Of a stretch of DNA of 64,000 nt, positions 26,438-34,871 are shown in pieces. Position numbers and translations under genes: made by a program. The DNA comes from Flagellimonas nanhaiensis (GTDB lineage Bacteria > Bacteroidota > Bacteroidia > Flavobacteriales > Flavobacteriaceae), in NCBI RefSeq assembly GCF_003382275.1, contig NZ_QTJX01000003.1, forward strand, positions 338,145 to 402,144. The letters are read 5' to 3'. The notes under the pieces were generated by a model. It made no database searches, was not told where the DNA came from, and was given only the letters and a program-made list of their open reading frames with translations. How positions within the stretch are numbered: position 1 is the first letter of the stretch; each line of letters starts with the position of its first letter.

Positions 26438-27538
26438 ATGAGATCAATCACACAGTATTTAGCGGTAGTACTAGTAATATTTATATCGCAAAACGTCTTG
26501 GGACAGGAGAAGTACGAACGCCAGATTGAACGGCTCAATGCCCAAAAGGAAAACATAGAGATTCAAGAAAAGCAAGCCCTAAAGCAAGAAGTGAAGGATA
26601 TTAACCGTCGCATGGAAAAAGGTGACCTAACTCTTGCGGAAGCCAAACTTTTAAAGGCTGAAGTAGCCAAAAAAAGAGCTTTGAACATTGAAGAGCGAAT
26701 TGCGATAATTGACAATAAGATCTCTTTACTTCAGAGAAATGAAGGAAAATTGATCGAAGTTGATAGTCTAAGTAAAGATGAAAAGTTCGCTTTGGAATTG
26801 GACAATGATGATGATTTTATATTCGGAATACATGTTTCCCGTAGGAACAGGAATGTGAAATATGATAAAAAAACATATTCAGATCTGGTTTTGGCTTTTG
26901 GGCTCAACAATGCACTGATTCATGGAGAGTCTTTTGCCGATTCACCATATAAATTTTTTGGAAGCCGTTTTTTTGAAATAGGCTATGCATGGAATACGAG
27001 GGTTTTTAGAAATAAAGGATGGCTGCGTTTTAAATATGGTTTTTCCTTTCAGTTTAATGGTTTGAAGCCCACGGAGAATCGCTTTTTTGATGTTGATATA
27101 GATGAATTTGGAATTCGAAGAGTGAATTTGACCACATTGCCCGATGAAAACGGTGAACCTAGAGAGCTGTTTAAATCAAAGTATAGGATGGATAGTTTTA
27201 TTATTCCCCTGCATTTAGAGTTTGGAGAGGCCGAAAAGAAAGAATACGGAAATTACACCAGATTTGATAAGCATAACAATTTCAAATTTGGTATTGGTGG
27301 GTACTTCGGATTCAACTATTCAAACCGTCAGAAAGTGTTTATAGCCAGTAGAAAAGATTTATTGGCCACTTATGCAACCGGAAACAATTCCCAAAATAGA
27401 AGAACAATCTTTGGATTAAGTAGTTATGCTGGTTTCGGGGATATGTCTTTGTATTTCAAATACGAACTGACACAAATCTTTGATGGACCTTCAGTTAAAC
27501 AGAACAATGTTTCCTTGGGCCTTCGGTTCGATTTATAA
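26438..27538 (+). CDS. Outer-membrane beta-barrel protein with N-terminal coiled coil
   Basis: A 366-residue protein with a signal peptide (ending SQNVLGQ) and a charged coiled-coil stretch at about residues 24-100. An alternating-strand barrel follows from about 125, with aromatic-girdle strands such as FFEIGYAWNTRVF and WLRFKYGFSFQF and a terminal strand closing in NVSLGLRFDL. The C-terminal hydrophobic/aromatic pattern is typical of Bam-inserted proteins. It probably belongs to the sigma/anti-sigma module 83 bases upstream, as target or co-regulated partner. Confidence 0.72.
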   Translation: MRSITQYLAVVLVIFISQNVLGQEKYERQIERLNAQKENIEIQEKQALKQEVKDINRRMEKGDLTLAEAKLLKAEVAKKRALNIEERIAIIDNKISLLQRNEGKLIEVDSLSKDEKFALELDNDDDFIFGIHVSRRNRNVKYDKKTYSDLVLAFGLNNALIHGESFADSPYKFFGSRFFEIGYAWNTRVFRNKGWLRFKYGFSFQFNGLKPTENRFFDVDIDEFGIRRVNLTTLPDENGEPRELFKSKYRMDSFIIPLHLEFGEAEKKEYGNYTRFDKHNNFKFGIGGYFGFNYSNRQKVFIASRKDLLATYATGNNSQNRRTIFGLSSYAGFGDMSLYFKYELTQIFDGPSVKQNNVSLGLRFDL

Positions 27539-27769
27539 TGCACGTTCCATTTCTGGGGTAAATTCCTCTTTGTAATAGACCCGTTTGCAATGTGAACATT
27601 CAGCATAGCTCACATTTTTAAGGGTAAAAATGGGAATCCAGAACACATGGGCATAATTGGGCTGGGAAACTGCGGTCAAGGTATCTTTTTGATGACAATG
27701 TGGGCATGCGGCCCCATGCAGTTTCTTGGTTTCCTTTTTGCCGGGTCTTGTACCGAAGAATAAAATCAT
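27533..27769 (-). CDS. Small zinc-ribbon protein
   Basis: A 78-residue protein with two CPHC/CSHC knuckles 36 residues apart (ACPHCHQKD and ECSHCKRVY), a treble-clef or zinc-ribbon arrangement, and a hydrophobic patch between them (HVFWIPIFTL). Similar short proteins of unknown function occur widely in Flavobacteriaceae. Its last bases overlap the end of the convergent outer-membrane protein gene. Confidence 0.7.
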   Translation of the reverse strand: MILFFGTRPGKKETKKLHGAACPHCHQKDTLTAVSQPNYAHVFWIPIFTLKNVSYAECSHCKRVYYKEEFTPEMERAL

Positions 27770-27804
27770 GTGGATTAAGTATGGTATAAAGATACTGGAT
27801 TACA

Positions 27805-28155
27805 TCATTTTTCAAGAAGTGCATCCAGCAGACATTTTTTTGAGGTGTCCCTCCAACCTGCTTTGTATTCACGGTCTACAAAGTAGACTATAAGGTCCGC
27901 TTTGTAGTCTCGATCCACAAAGAAGACCTCAATCTCAGCCTTGTAGTCCCGATCAGTAAAAAACCAAAGTCCATTATTCCCGTCTGCATTGTAATCAGAG
28001 CTTACCTTGTATACTAAAAGGTCTGCTTTATAGTCTCTGTCTGTTTCAAATACGTTAATATCTGATTTATAATCGGCATCAACACTGAAAATTTGTTGGG
28101 ACATTAATGATTGCGTAAGCAATAATATGACAAAAGTTGAGAGTATATTTTTCAT
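27805..28155 (-). CDS. Exported repeat protein, DUF6150-like
   Basis: A 116-residue protein with a signal peptide (MKNILSTFVILLLTQSLMSQ), followed by six imperfect units of about 13 residues built on Asp-x-Asp-Tyr-Lys-Ala-Asp-x-x-Val-Tyr/Phe (DRDYKADLLVYKV, DRDYKAEIEVFFV, DRDYKADLIVYFV and variants), then a short Cys-containing tail. This looks like the DUF6150 pattern, a predicted stack of beta strands. Function unknown. Confidence 0.7.
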   Translation of the reverse strand: MKNILSTFVILLLTQSLMSQQIFSVDADYKSDINVFETDRDYKADLLVYKVSSDYNADGNNGLWFFTDRDYKAEIEVFFVDRDYKADLIVYFVDREYKAGWRDTSKKCLLDALLEK

Positions 28156-28254
28156 TATGATTTAGAAATAGATTTGGTATTTTTCTTCTCTGATACTTCA
28201 AGTGTTTGATAAACAATAAAAGTGCCAAATATTTATTGGGCCATTGTTATTTGC

Positions 28255-28284
28255 TTGACAGAACCTTGTTTTTATTTACCTTTA
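28255..28284 (+). promoter_or_regulatory. Promoter of dnaG
   Basis: TTG at 28255-28257 and TACCTTTA at 28277-28284, 19 bases apart, match the Bacteroidota consensus at all but the last -7 position. Transcription would start about 15 bases before the TTG start codon. Confidence 0.6.
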
Positions 28285-28305
28285 AAGGCTACTTAATAAA
28301 TCGCA

Positions 28306-30276
28306 TTGATTTCAAAAACCACCATAGATCAAGTATATGAAACCGCTCGGGTAGAGGAGGTGATTGGAGACTTTGTACAGTTAAAAAAGTCGGGATCCAA
28401 TTTTAAGGGTTTGAGTCCATTCACCGATGAGCGTACCCCTAGTTTTATGGTGTCTCCGGTAAAACAAATTTGGAAAGACTTTAGTAGCGGAAAAGGTGGA
28501 AATGTGGTGGCCTTTTTAATGGAGCACGAACATTTTACCTATCCCGAGGCAATCAAGTATTTGGCCAAAAAGTACAATATTGAAATTGAGGAAACGGAGC
28601 AGACCGACGAACAAAAGGAACAGGCCAATGAAAGGGAAAGTATGTACCTGGTTTCGGAATATGCCCAAAAGTATTTCTCCAACACGCTTTGGGAAACCGA
28701 ACCTGGCAAGGCCATAGGACTGACCTATTTTAAAGAAAGAGGTTTCACTGACGAGACTATCAAAAAATTTGGACTGGGATATAGTTTAGATGAATGGGAA
28801 GCGTTCACCAAGGCTGCGCAAAAAGAGGGGTATCAGTTGGAGTTTCTGGAAAAGACCGGGTTGACCATAGTGAAAGAACAAGCGGGTGGCGAAACCAGAA
28901 AGTTTGACCGATTTAAAGGTAGGGTTATGTTTCCAATCCACTCTATGAGTGGCCGTGTGCTTGGTTTCGGTGGACGGATACTGATCAATGATAAAAAAGC
29001 GGCAAAATATTTAAACTCTCCTGAAAGTGAAATTTATCACAAGAGCAAAGTGCTCTATGGAATTTATTTTGCCAAACAGGCCATTGCCAAGGAGGATAAC
29101 TGCTATTTGGTTGAAGGGTATACGGATGTTATCCAGATGTATCAAAGGGGTGTTGAAAATGTAGTTTCTTCTAGCGGAACGGCATTGACCCCGGAGCAAA
29201 TCCGATTGATCAATCGTCTTACCAAAAACATTACCGTACTTTTTGATGGGGATGCTGCCGGTTTGCGGGCCTCACTTCGAGGGATAGACCTTATTTTGGA
29301 ACAGGGCATGAACGTAAAGATCTGCACTTTTCCCGAAGGAGAAGACCCAGATAGCTTTTCCAAGAACAACACCTATGAAGATTTGATTCTGTACCTGGAA
29401 GAAAATACCAAGGATTTCATACAGTTCAAAACTTCACTTTTGGCCGAAGAGGCGGCCAATGACCCAATAAAACGAGCCGATACCATACGAGATATCGTAA
29501 ACAGTATCAGTAAGATTCCGGATAGGATCAAAAAGGAAGTGTACATTCAAGAGTGCGCCAAGATTATGCAGATTTCGGAGGAAGTACTGTACAATACCTT
29601 GGCTCAAATCGATAAAAAACAGGTTGCGGACACCAACAAAAGACTGAAGCAGGAGCAGAAGGCTTTTGAGGTGGTGAAAAATGAACCGGTTGAGAAGGTA
29701 GATGTACAATACCAATTGGAGAGGAAGATTATTGAAATGCTCTTGCTCTATGGGAACTCAAAGCAAGAGTTTGAAGATTTGGTGCTTAAGGAAAATGATG
29801 AGGGTGAGCTGGTTTTGGAACCGGAAATTGTTGAAGCACGGGTGTTTGAAAAAGTTTTTCTGGATTTGCAGGAAGATGAGATTGAACTGTCCAATAAACA
29901 GTTCAGGGATATTTATTACAAACTGATTGAAGACTTGAACGAGAAGGAAGATTTTACCATAAACTCCTTTTTGTCAAAGCTGGATCAAGAAATGATTCCC
30001 GAAGTATCTTCCATTTTAATGGAAGATGAACAATATGAACTTCATGACTGGGAGCGGAAGGACATCTATCCAAAAGAAAAGGGGCTTGGAGTTGCCCAGT
30101 TGGTTGGTGAGACCATACTGAGTTTGCGCTGTAACTTGATTAAAAACCGTATTCAAAAATTACAGGAGCGTACCCAGGATAATAATGGGGACAACTCCGA
30201 GGTTTTGGAAGAGATCGTAAACTACCTACAGTTGAACAAGTTGTTGAACGCCAAATTGAACCGCGTACTTTCTTAA
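28306..30276 (+). CDS. dnaG: DNA primase, with degenerate zinc-binding domain
   Basis: A 656-residue primase that makes RNA primers at the replication fork. An N-terminal CHC2-fold domain (1-100) is followed by the RNA polymerase core with TOPRIM motifs VEGYTDVIQMY and LFDGDAAG, and by a C-terminal helicase-binding region (from about 450). In the CHC2 domain all four zinc ligands are replaced: the positions equivalent to Cys-His-Cys-Cys are Ser37, Thr40, Asp58 and Ser61, while surrounding residues (NFKGLSPF, RTPSFMVSP, GKGGNVVAFLM) are kept. The start is TTG at 28306. Confidence 0.92.
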   Translation: MISKTTIDQVYETARVEEVIGDFVQLKKSGSNFKGLSPFTDERTPSFMVSPVKQIWKDFSSGKGGNVVAFLMEHEHFTYPEAIKYLAKKYNIEIEETEQTDEQKEQANERESMYLVSEYAQKYFSNTLWETEPGKAIGLTYFKERGFTDETIKKFGLGYSLDEWEAFTKAAQKEGYQLEFLEKTGLTIVKEQAGGETRKFDRFKGRVMFPIHSMSGRVLGFGGRILINDKKAAKYLNSPESEIYHKSKVLYGIYFAKQAIAKEDNCYLVEGYTDVIQMYQRGVENVVSSSGTALTPEQIRLINRLTKNITVLFDGDAAGLRASLRGIDLILEQGMNVKICTFPEGEDPDSFSKNNTYEDLILYLEENTKDFIQFKTSLLAEEAANDPIKRADTIRDIVNSISKIPDRIKKEVYIQECAKIMQISEEVLYNTLAQIDKKQVADTNKRLKQEQKAFEVVKNEPVEKVDVQYQLERKIIEMLLLYGNSKQEFEDLVLKENDEGELVLEPEIVEARVFEKVFLDLQEDEIELSNKQFRDIYYKLIEDLNEKEDFTINSFLSKLDQEMIPEVSSILMEDEQYELHDWERKDIYPKEKGLGVAQLVGETILSLRCNLIKNRIQKLQERTQDNNGDNSEVLEEIVNYLQLNKLLNAKLNRVLS

Positions 30277-30282
30277 AACAAA

Positions 30283-30306
30283 AAATCCCGGGATAACCCA
30301 GGATTT
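30283..30306. terminator. Bidirectional terminator between dnaG and the response regulator
   Basis: AAATCC and GGATTT (30283-30288 / 30301-30306) enclose a second stem GGG/CCC (30290-30292 / 30297-30299) with a one-base mismatch and an ATAA loop. It lies between two convergent genes. Confidence 0.6.
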
Positions 30307-30328
30307 AAAGTGTTGTGAATGTAAGAAT

Positions 30329-30958
30329 TTAGTACAGTTCCAAAGCTTTGGCCTGCTGTAACAAATCTACTAGATTGTCCACGTTCAACTTTTTCATCAA
30401 ACGGGCTTTGTAGGTACTTACAGTTTTTTCGTTCAAGTTTAAGCCTTCGGCAACTTCTTTGTTTCTTTTTCCGCTGGCCAATAACTTTAATACTTCCACT
30501 TCTCTAGAAGAAAGTTTTCTAAAGAATCTTCGAGGTTTTTGTGTTCCTTCATCAAAGGCCAATCTTTGGGCAAGCTCATTGGTAATGAACATATTGCCTT
30601 CGCTGACCTTTTTTACGGCGCCAACAATGTAATCTAGGTCCGCATTTTTTGATAAGTAGCCGTAAGCACCTGCTCTAATGGTGCTCAATGCATAGACGTC
30701 TTCAGACTGTCCGCTGTACATCAAGGTTTTTACATTAGGGAACTCTTGCTTCATTTTGCGCAAGGTGGCTATTCCGTTAATCTCTGGAATATCCATTTCC
30801 AGAATCACTACGTCAGGGGTAACCTTTTCCAAAGCCTCAAAAAGTTCTGTAGTCGTGGAAACATCGGCAATAATCTCGATATCTGAGCTTGATTCGAGCA
30901 CCTGCTTTATTCCAAGTCGAACTATGGGATGGTTGTCGGCTATTAATACTTTAATCAT
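30329..30958 (-). CDS. NarL/FixJ-type response regulator with altered phosphorylation site
   Basis: A 209-residue protein with a receiver domain (1-120) and a LuxR helix-turn-helix (about 145-205; KLSSREVEVLKLLASGKRNK, then KTVSTYKARLMKKL). Four residues before the conserved proline, where the phospho-accepting Asp normally sits, there is Glu54 (ILEMDIPEING). The acidic pair near the N terminus is Asp8-Asn9 rather than Asp-Asp. Ser82 and Lys104 are kept. The receiver may thus be fixed in an active-like state or respond to another signal. No histidine kinase is adjacent. Confidence 0.88.
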   Translation of the reverse strand: MIKVLIADNHPIVRLGIKQVLESSSDIEIIADVSTTTELFEALEKVTPDVVILEMDIPEINGIATLRKMKQEFPNVKTLMYSGQSEDVYALSTIRAGAYGYLSKNADLDYIVGAVKKVSEGNMFITNELAQRLAFDEGTQKPRRFFRKLSSREVEVLKLLASGKRNKEVAEGLNLNEKTVSTYKARLMKKLNVDNLVDLLQQAKALELY

Positions 30959-31107
30959 TCGGTTTGAGTTTTGTTTAGTACTTAATTACTTACACAACAC
31001 AGCTGGCAAGATAACAATTTGGAGACGTAAAACTGTAATTTTTTTCTTAAAACCACAGTTTTTTTGGGGTTTTTTTCGTTTTAAACTGGGGTTTTTCGGT
31101 CAAAAGG

Positions 31108-31896
31108 TTATTTAAGATGTGCGGGAATTTCACAAATTGGTATAGGAATCATCTTATGTTTATTGGCAGAGTTGAACCTTTTATAGATGTCAAAAACCTC
31201 TTTTTCCCTTCCTGAAAAGTCTTCTGAACCCTTGCCTTGGTCAGCCATGTCCATAGCCCATTCCAATTCTGGATAGGATGCCCCAATTTGATCTTCGTCC
31301 GTTCTACTGTCTCCCCAAAGACCATCTGTAGGAGGTGCGTCCATAATATCCTGGTTTACCCCCATAGTCTTGCCCAGTTCATAAACTTCTGTTTTTACCA
31401 AGTCAGCAATTGGACTTAAATCTACACCTCCATCCCCATATTTAGTGTAAAAACCAATGCCGAAATCTTCTACCTTGTTACCGGTGCCGGCAACCAGATA
31501 TCCTTTTAAAGCCGCAAAATAGTAGAGAGTGGTCATGCGCAATCTGGCGCGAGTATTGGCAAGTGACATAAACCTATCTTCTTCGTTCTCTACCTTAGGT
31601 AAGGAAGCAACCAAACTATCAAAAACTGGAGTTAGATTCACAGGTTGGCGTTTTACGTTAGGAAAGTGTTCCATCAACCAATTAATATGTTTATCTGCTC
31701 GTGTAACTTGATTTTCTCCTTGATGTATTGGCATTTCTATACATAAAAGGTCCAGCCCTGTCTTGGCACAAAGGGTTGAGGTGACGGCAGAATCAATTCC
31801 GCCTGAAACACCGATCACAAAACCGTTGCATTTGGCGTTTGTGGCATAATCTTTCAACCATTCAACAATATGGGCTATTACCTTTTCAGTTTGCAT
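31108..31896 (-). CDS. nadE: NAD+ synthase (ammonia-dependent type)
   Basis: A 262-residue enzyme that amidates nicotinic acid adenine dinucleotide. The ATP pyrophosphatase P-loop SGGIDSA (in GVSGGIDSAVTSTL, about residues 29-35) and GTGNKVEDFGIGFYTKYGDG are intact. No glutaminase domain is present, so free ammonia is the expected nitrogen source. It diverges from gldB across 66 bases. Confidence 0.92.
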   Translation of the reverse strand: MQTEKVIAHIVEWLKDYATNAKCNGFVIGVSGGIDSAVTSTLCAKTGLDLLCIEMPIHQGENQVTRADKHINWLMEHFPNVKRQPVNLTPVFDSLVASLPKVENEEDRFMSLANTRARLRMTTLYYFAALKGYLVAGTGNKVEDFGIGFYTKYGDGGVDLSPIADLVKTEVYELGKTMGVNQDIMDAPPTDGLWGDSRTDEDQIGASYPELEWAMDMADQGKGSEDFSGREKEVFDIYKRFNSANKHKMIPIPICEIPAHLK

Positions 31897-31962
31897 ACCT
31901 TACTTTTTAGATTCAATAAATTACCTTTGTGGGCTATAAATTTAAACGCTGCTACCTTAAAA

Positions 31963-32952
31963 ATGAAGAGGTTGACAAAATACTTTATCAAACCACCATT
32001 GGCTTCCATGTTTTTTCTTGCACTACTTGTGTTTTCTTCTTGCGAAGAGAGGGATAAAACAGCTTCCGAAATAGAAAAAATCCCTATTGATTTGGTTGTT
32101 TCCAGGTTTGATAAAGAGTTTGCAAATGCCAAACCTTCAGACATTCCAAAGTTGAAATTAACCTATCCGTATCTATTTCCAGAGCAGTTCTCTGATAGTA
32201 TTTGGTTCGATAAACTTATGGATACCGTTCAAATAGAACTTTCAAATGAAGTTGATGCCGCTTTTGGCAATTTTGAAAAAGAAGAAGAGGACCTACGGTC
32301 ACTTTTTCAACATATCAAATACCATTTTCCCAGTTTTAAACCACCCAAGGTGGTTACCCTTACTTCGGATGTTAGGTATGCGGATAGGGTAATCCTTACA
32401 GATACATTGTTGTTATTGGGTCTGGACAACTATCTGGGAAAGGACCATCATTTTTATAGGAGTATCCAAAAATATGTTGCGGCAGAACTGGATAAAAAGT
32501 ATTTAACCTCTGATGTAGCCAGCGCCTTTTCGAAGAAGATATTGCAATACCCAAGGAACCGTACCTTTCTTTCAAGAATGGTCTATTATGGAAAGGAGTT
32601 ATATCTCAAAGACAAATTGCTCCCTTTGGTATCGGATGGGCAAAAAATAAGATATAGCGAGGAACAAATGGATTGGGCCCAGGCCAATGAAGAACAGATT
32701 TGGCGCTATTTTGTAGAAAGGGAATTATTGTATAGCACAGATTCAAAATTGGATAGACGTTTCTTGGATCCCGCTCCCTTTTCAAAATTCCAATTGGAAT
32801 TGGACAATGAATCTCCAGGACGTTTGGGACGATATATGGGATGGCAGATTGTTAGGGCATTTATGGAAAAGAATGATATTGCCCTAACACAATTACTGGA
32901 TGTTCCAGCAGACGAAATTCTTAAAAAATCAAATTATAAACCAAAAAGATAG
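31963..32952 (+). CDS. gldB: Gliding motility lipoprotein GldB
   Basis: A 329-residue protein from the ATG at 31963. This start gives a clean lipoprotein signal peptide ending in LVFSSC; the frame extends upstream to 31870, but that would bury the signal and cross the promoter. The body matches GldB, an essential gliding lipoprotein also linked to type IX secretion in F. johnsoniae. A perfect -7 element TACCTTTG (31922-31929) lies 33 bases upstream. gldC begins on the next base after the stop. Confidence 0.88.
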   Translation: MKRLTKYFIKPPLASMFFLALLVFSSCEERDKTASEIEKIPIDLVVSRFDKEFANAKPSDIPKLKLTYPYLFPEQFSDSIWFDKLMDTVQIELSNEVDAAFGNFEKEEEDLRSLFQHIKYHFPSFKPPKVVTLTSDVRYADRVILTDTLLLLGLDNYLGKDHHFYRSIQKYVAAELDKKYLTSDVASAFSKKILQYPRNRTFLSRMVYYGKELYLKDKLLPLVSDGQKIRYSEEQMDWAQANEEQIWRYFVERELLYSTDSKLDRRFLDPAPFSKFQLELDNESPGRLGRYMGWQIVRAFMEKNDIALTQLLDVPADEILKKSNYKPKR

Positions 32953-33285
32953 ATGGCAGTAGCACATACTTCAGAAATAAAATTGACAGTTGGACTTGAT
33001 GAAAATCGAGTACCTGAAGAATTGAACTGGACAGCGCAGGATGGTGGTGTTGAAAACGAAGAAGCCAAGGCCATGATGCTTTCCGTGTGGGATAGCAAAA
33101 ATAGGGAATCCCTAAAAATTGATTTGTGGACCAAGGATATGCCGGTGGATGAAATGAAAATCTTCTTTCATCAAACCCTGGTAACCATGGCGGATACATT
33201 TATGAAGGCAACCCAAGATGAAAAGATGACCGCTACCATGAAGGATTTTTGCGATTATTTCGCAGAAAAGCTGGAATTAAAGTAA
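32953..33285 (+). CDS. gldC: Gliding motility protein GldC
   Basis: A 110-residue soluble protein with no signal peptide, in the conserved gldB-gldC order with zero gap. The sequence (EIKLTVGLDENRVPEELNW, then MKIFFHQTLVTMADTF) is characteristic. In F. johnsoniae loss of GldC reduces but does not abolish gliding; the biochemical role is unknown. Confidence 0.88.
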   Translation: MAVAHTSEIKLTVGLDENRVPEELNWTAQDGGVENEEAKAMMLSVWDSKNRESLKIDLWTKDMPVDEMKIFFHQTLVTMADTFMKATQDEKMTATMKDFCDYFAEKLELK

Positions 33286-33292
33286 TTTTTGG

Positions 33293-33787
33293 CTAATCCA
33301 GAGGTTGATTTGGTCTATTGAATTGGGATTTTTCCTCTCCCCGTAAGTTCAAGTTTCGCTCAATTTTGTCCTTAGTGGGGTATTGCAATGCTAAATAGAG
33401 GACCAAAATGCCTGCAATTAATAAATAGGCAAGGTTCTGGGTGTTGAAAAACGCCACTGCCCCAAAAATTGCTGGTCCCTCCAACAATGCATATTTTATA
33501 ATGGATGCTGATTGGTAACGAGCCAATTTCTGTCTCAGACTGTCCTTGCTCGGAATCTTTTTGATGAGTTGTCTGAATATAAAATCGCTCAAGAAAAGTC
33601 CACTTATGGCAAAAACCGGGACCACTATTAAAAAAACATCTTCCGTATCATTAAAACTGAAATGGGTCTCTTTGCTTTGAAAATAAAATATACCTCCGAT
33701 GAGAGTCGGGCCTGCCAAAAGTGCTATGTGAAGAATGGATAGTGTTCTGATGAATCCGGAAGGTGTAAACTTTACCGATTGTTCCAT
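33293..33787 (-). CDS. Integral membrane protein of unknown function
   Basis: A 164-residue protein with four hydrophobic helices (about 15-33, 47-65, 95-112 and 116-134), a short basic loop between helices 2 and 3 and a charged C-terminal tail. No named motif is recognised. It stands alone, convergent with gldC. Confidence 0.65.
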   Translation of the reverse strand: MEQSVKFTPSGFIRTLSILHIALLAGPTLIGGIFYFQSKETHFSFNDTEDVFLIVVPVFAISGLFLSDFIFRQLIKKIPSKDSLRQKLARYQSASIIKYALLEGPAIFGAVAFFNTQNLAYLLIAGILVLYLALQYPTKDKIERNLNLRGEEKSQFNRPNQPLD

Positions 33788-33895
33788 AAAATTGAATTGC
33801 TGTATAAAGAAAAAGAAAAATTCGACAAAATAGATAAATCTTGACCGAAGAGGGCTTAGATTAAGTTGTCAACTAAAAGAATTAAAGCAGAATCA

Positions 33896-34282
33896 ATGCA
33901 GAGACTAGTATTTGTTTATAACGCTGAATCTGGAATCAGGAATGCAATTTTGGATAGTATCCACAAGGCTTTTAGTCCATCTACCTATCAGTGCGGCCTT
34001 TGCAGCATTACTCATGGATTGGTTGGAGAGAATCAAGAGTGGAAAAAGTTTAGGGAGCAGGGCGCGTATCAAATGGAATTTTTGCACAAAGATGAATTTC
34101 AGAAAAAATATGCAAGCAAATTTGGTCACAAGTTTATCTTTCCAATTATACTTACCGAAGGTAAAAGAGGTTTGGAAGTGTTGATTTCTGACAAAGAGCT
34201 TGAAGAAATAAAGACCTCAAAAAACTTGATATCCTTAATCAATAAAAGAATGAATCAAGAAGAAGATGAGAAAAACTCTTGA
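33896..34282 (+). CDS. Conserved cytoplasmic protein of unknown function
   Basis: A 128-residue protein from the ATG at 33896 (the frame is open from 33866 without a better start). The N-terminal strand LVFVYNAESG is followed by a conserved-looking segment with CGLCSITHG, then KFIFPIILTEG and a lysine-rich end. The Cys-Gly-Leu-Cys pair could bind metal or be redox-active, but there is no supporting family assignment. The 3' end overlaps engB by 28 bases, convergently. Confidence 0.65.
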   Translation: MQRLVFVYNAESGIRNAILDSIHKAFSPSTYQCGLCSITHGLVGENQEWKKFREQGAYQMEFLHKDEFQKKYASKFGHKFIFPIILTEGKRGLEVLISDKELEEIKTSKNLISLINKRMNQEEDEKNS

Positions 34283-34869
34283 TTGATGTCTCCAATATAG
34301 TTCAACAATTCTTCGCGGCCCATATGTTGCGATGAAGATGTAATGAAATGGGGAGGAACTTCCTCCCACACACCATCCAGCAATTTTTGTAAATAGGCGT
34401 TGGCCTGCTTCTCAACTAAATTGGGTTTCAGTTTGTCCGCTTTGGTAAAAACAATGGCAAACGGAATTTGATTTACACCCAGCCACTCCATAAATTCCAG
34501 GTCAACGGGTTGGGGATCGTGGCGGATATCCACCAAAACAAAACCACTGACCAGTTGTTTCCGCTTTAGGAAGTATTCCGTTATGTATTTCTGAAAAGTT
34601 TTTTTGTCCTTTTTGGAGACACGTGCGTATCCATATCCGGGAAGATCCACCAAAAACCAGTTCTTGTTGATTCTAAAATGGTTGATGAGTTGTGTTTTGC
34701 CCGGTCTTCCAGAAGTCTTGGCCAGACCTTTTCTATCCACCAACATGTTGATCAAAGATGACTTTCCAACGTTGGAACGCCCTATGAAAGCATATTCTGG
34801 CAGTGGCTCGTTGGGACATTTGGCCACGTTGGAATTGCTCATGACAAATTCCGCAGAAGTGATTTTCAT
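34255..34869 (-). CDS. engB: Ribosome biogenesis GTPase YsxC/EngB
   Basis: A 204-residue TRAFAC-class GTPase needed for 50S assembly. G1 is GRSNVGKSSLIN (about residues 31-42), G3 is DLPGYG in FLVDLPGYGYARVSK, and G4 is TKAD. The length is normal. The alpha/beta hydrolase gene lies 2 bases upstream, so the two form an operon. Confidence 0.93.
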   Translation of the reverse strand: MKITSAEFVMSNSNVAKCPNEPLPEYAFIGRSNVGKSSLINMLVDRKGLAKTSGRPGKTQLINHFRINKNWFLVDLPGYGYARVSKKDKKTFQKYITEYFLKRKQLVSGFVLVDIRHDPQPVDLEFMEWLGVNQIPFAIVFTKADKLKPNLVEKQANAYLQKLLDGVWEEVPPHFITSSSQHMGREELLNYIGDINQEFFSSSS

Positions 34870-34871
34870 AC

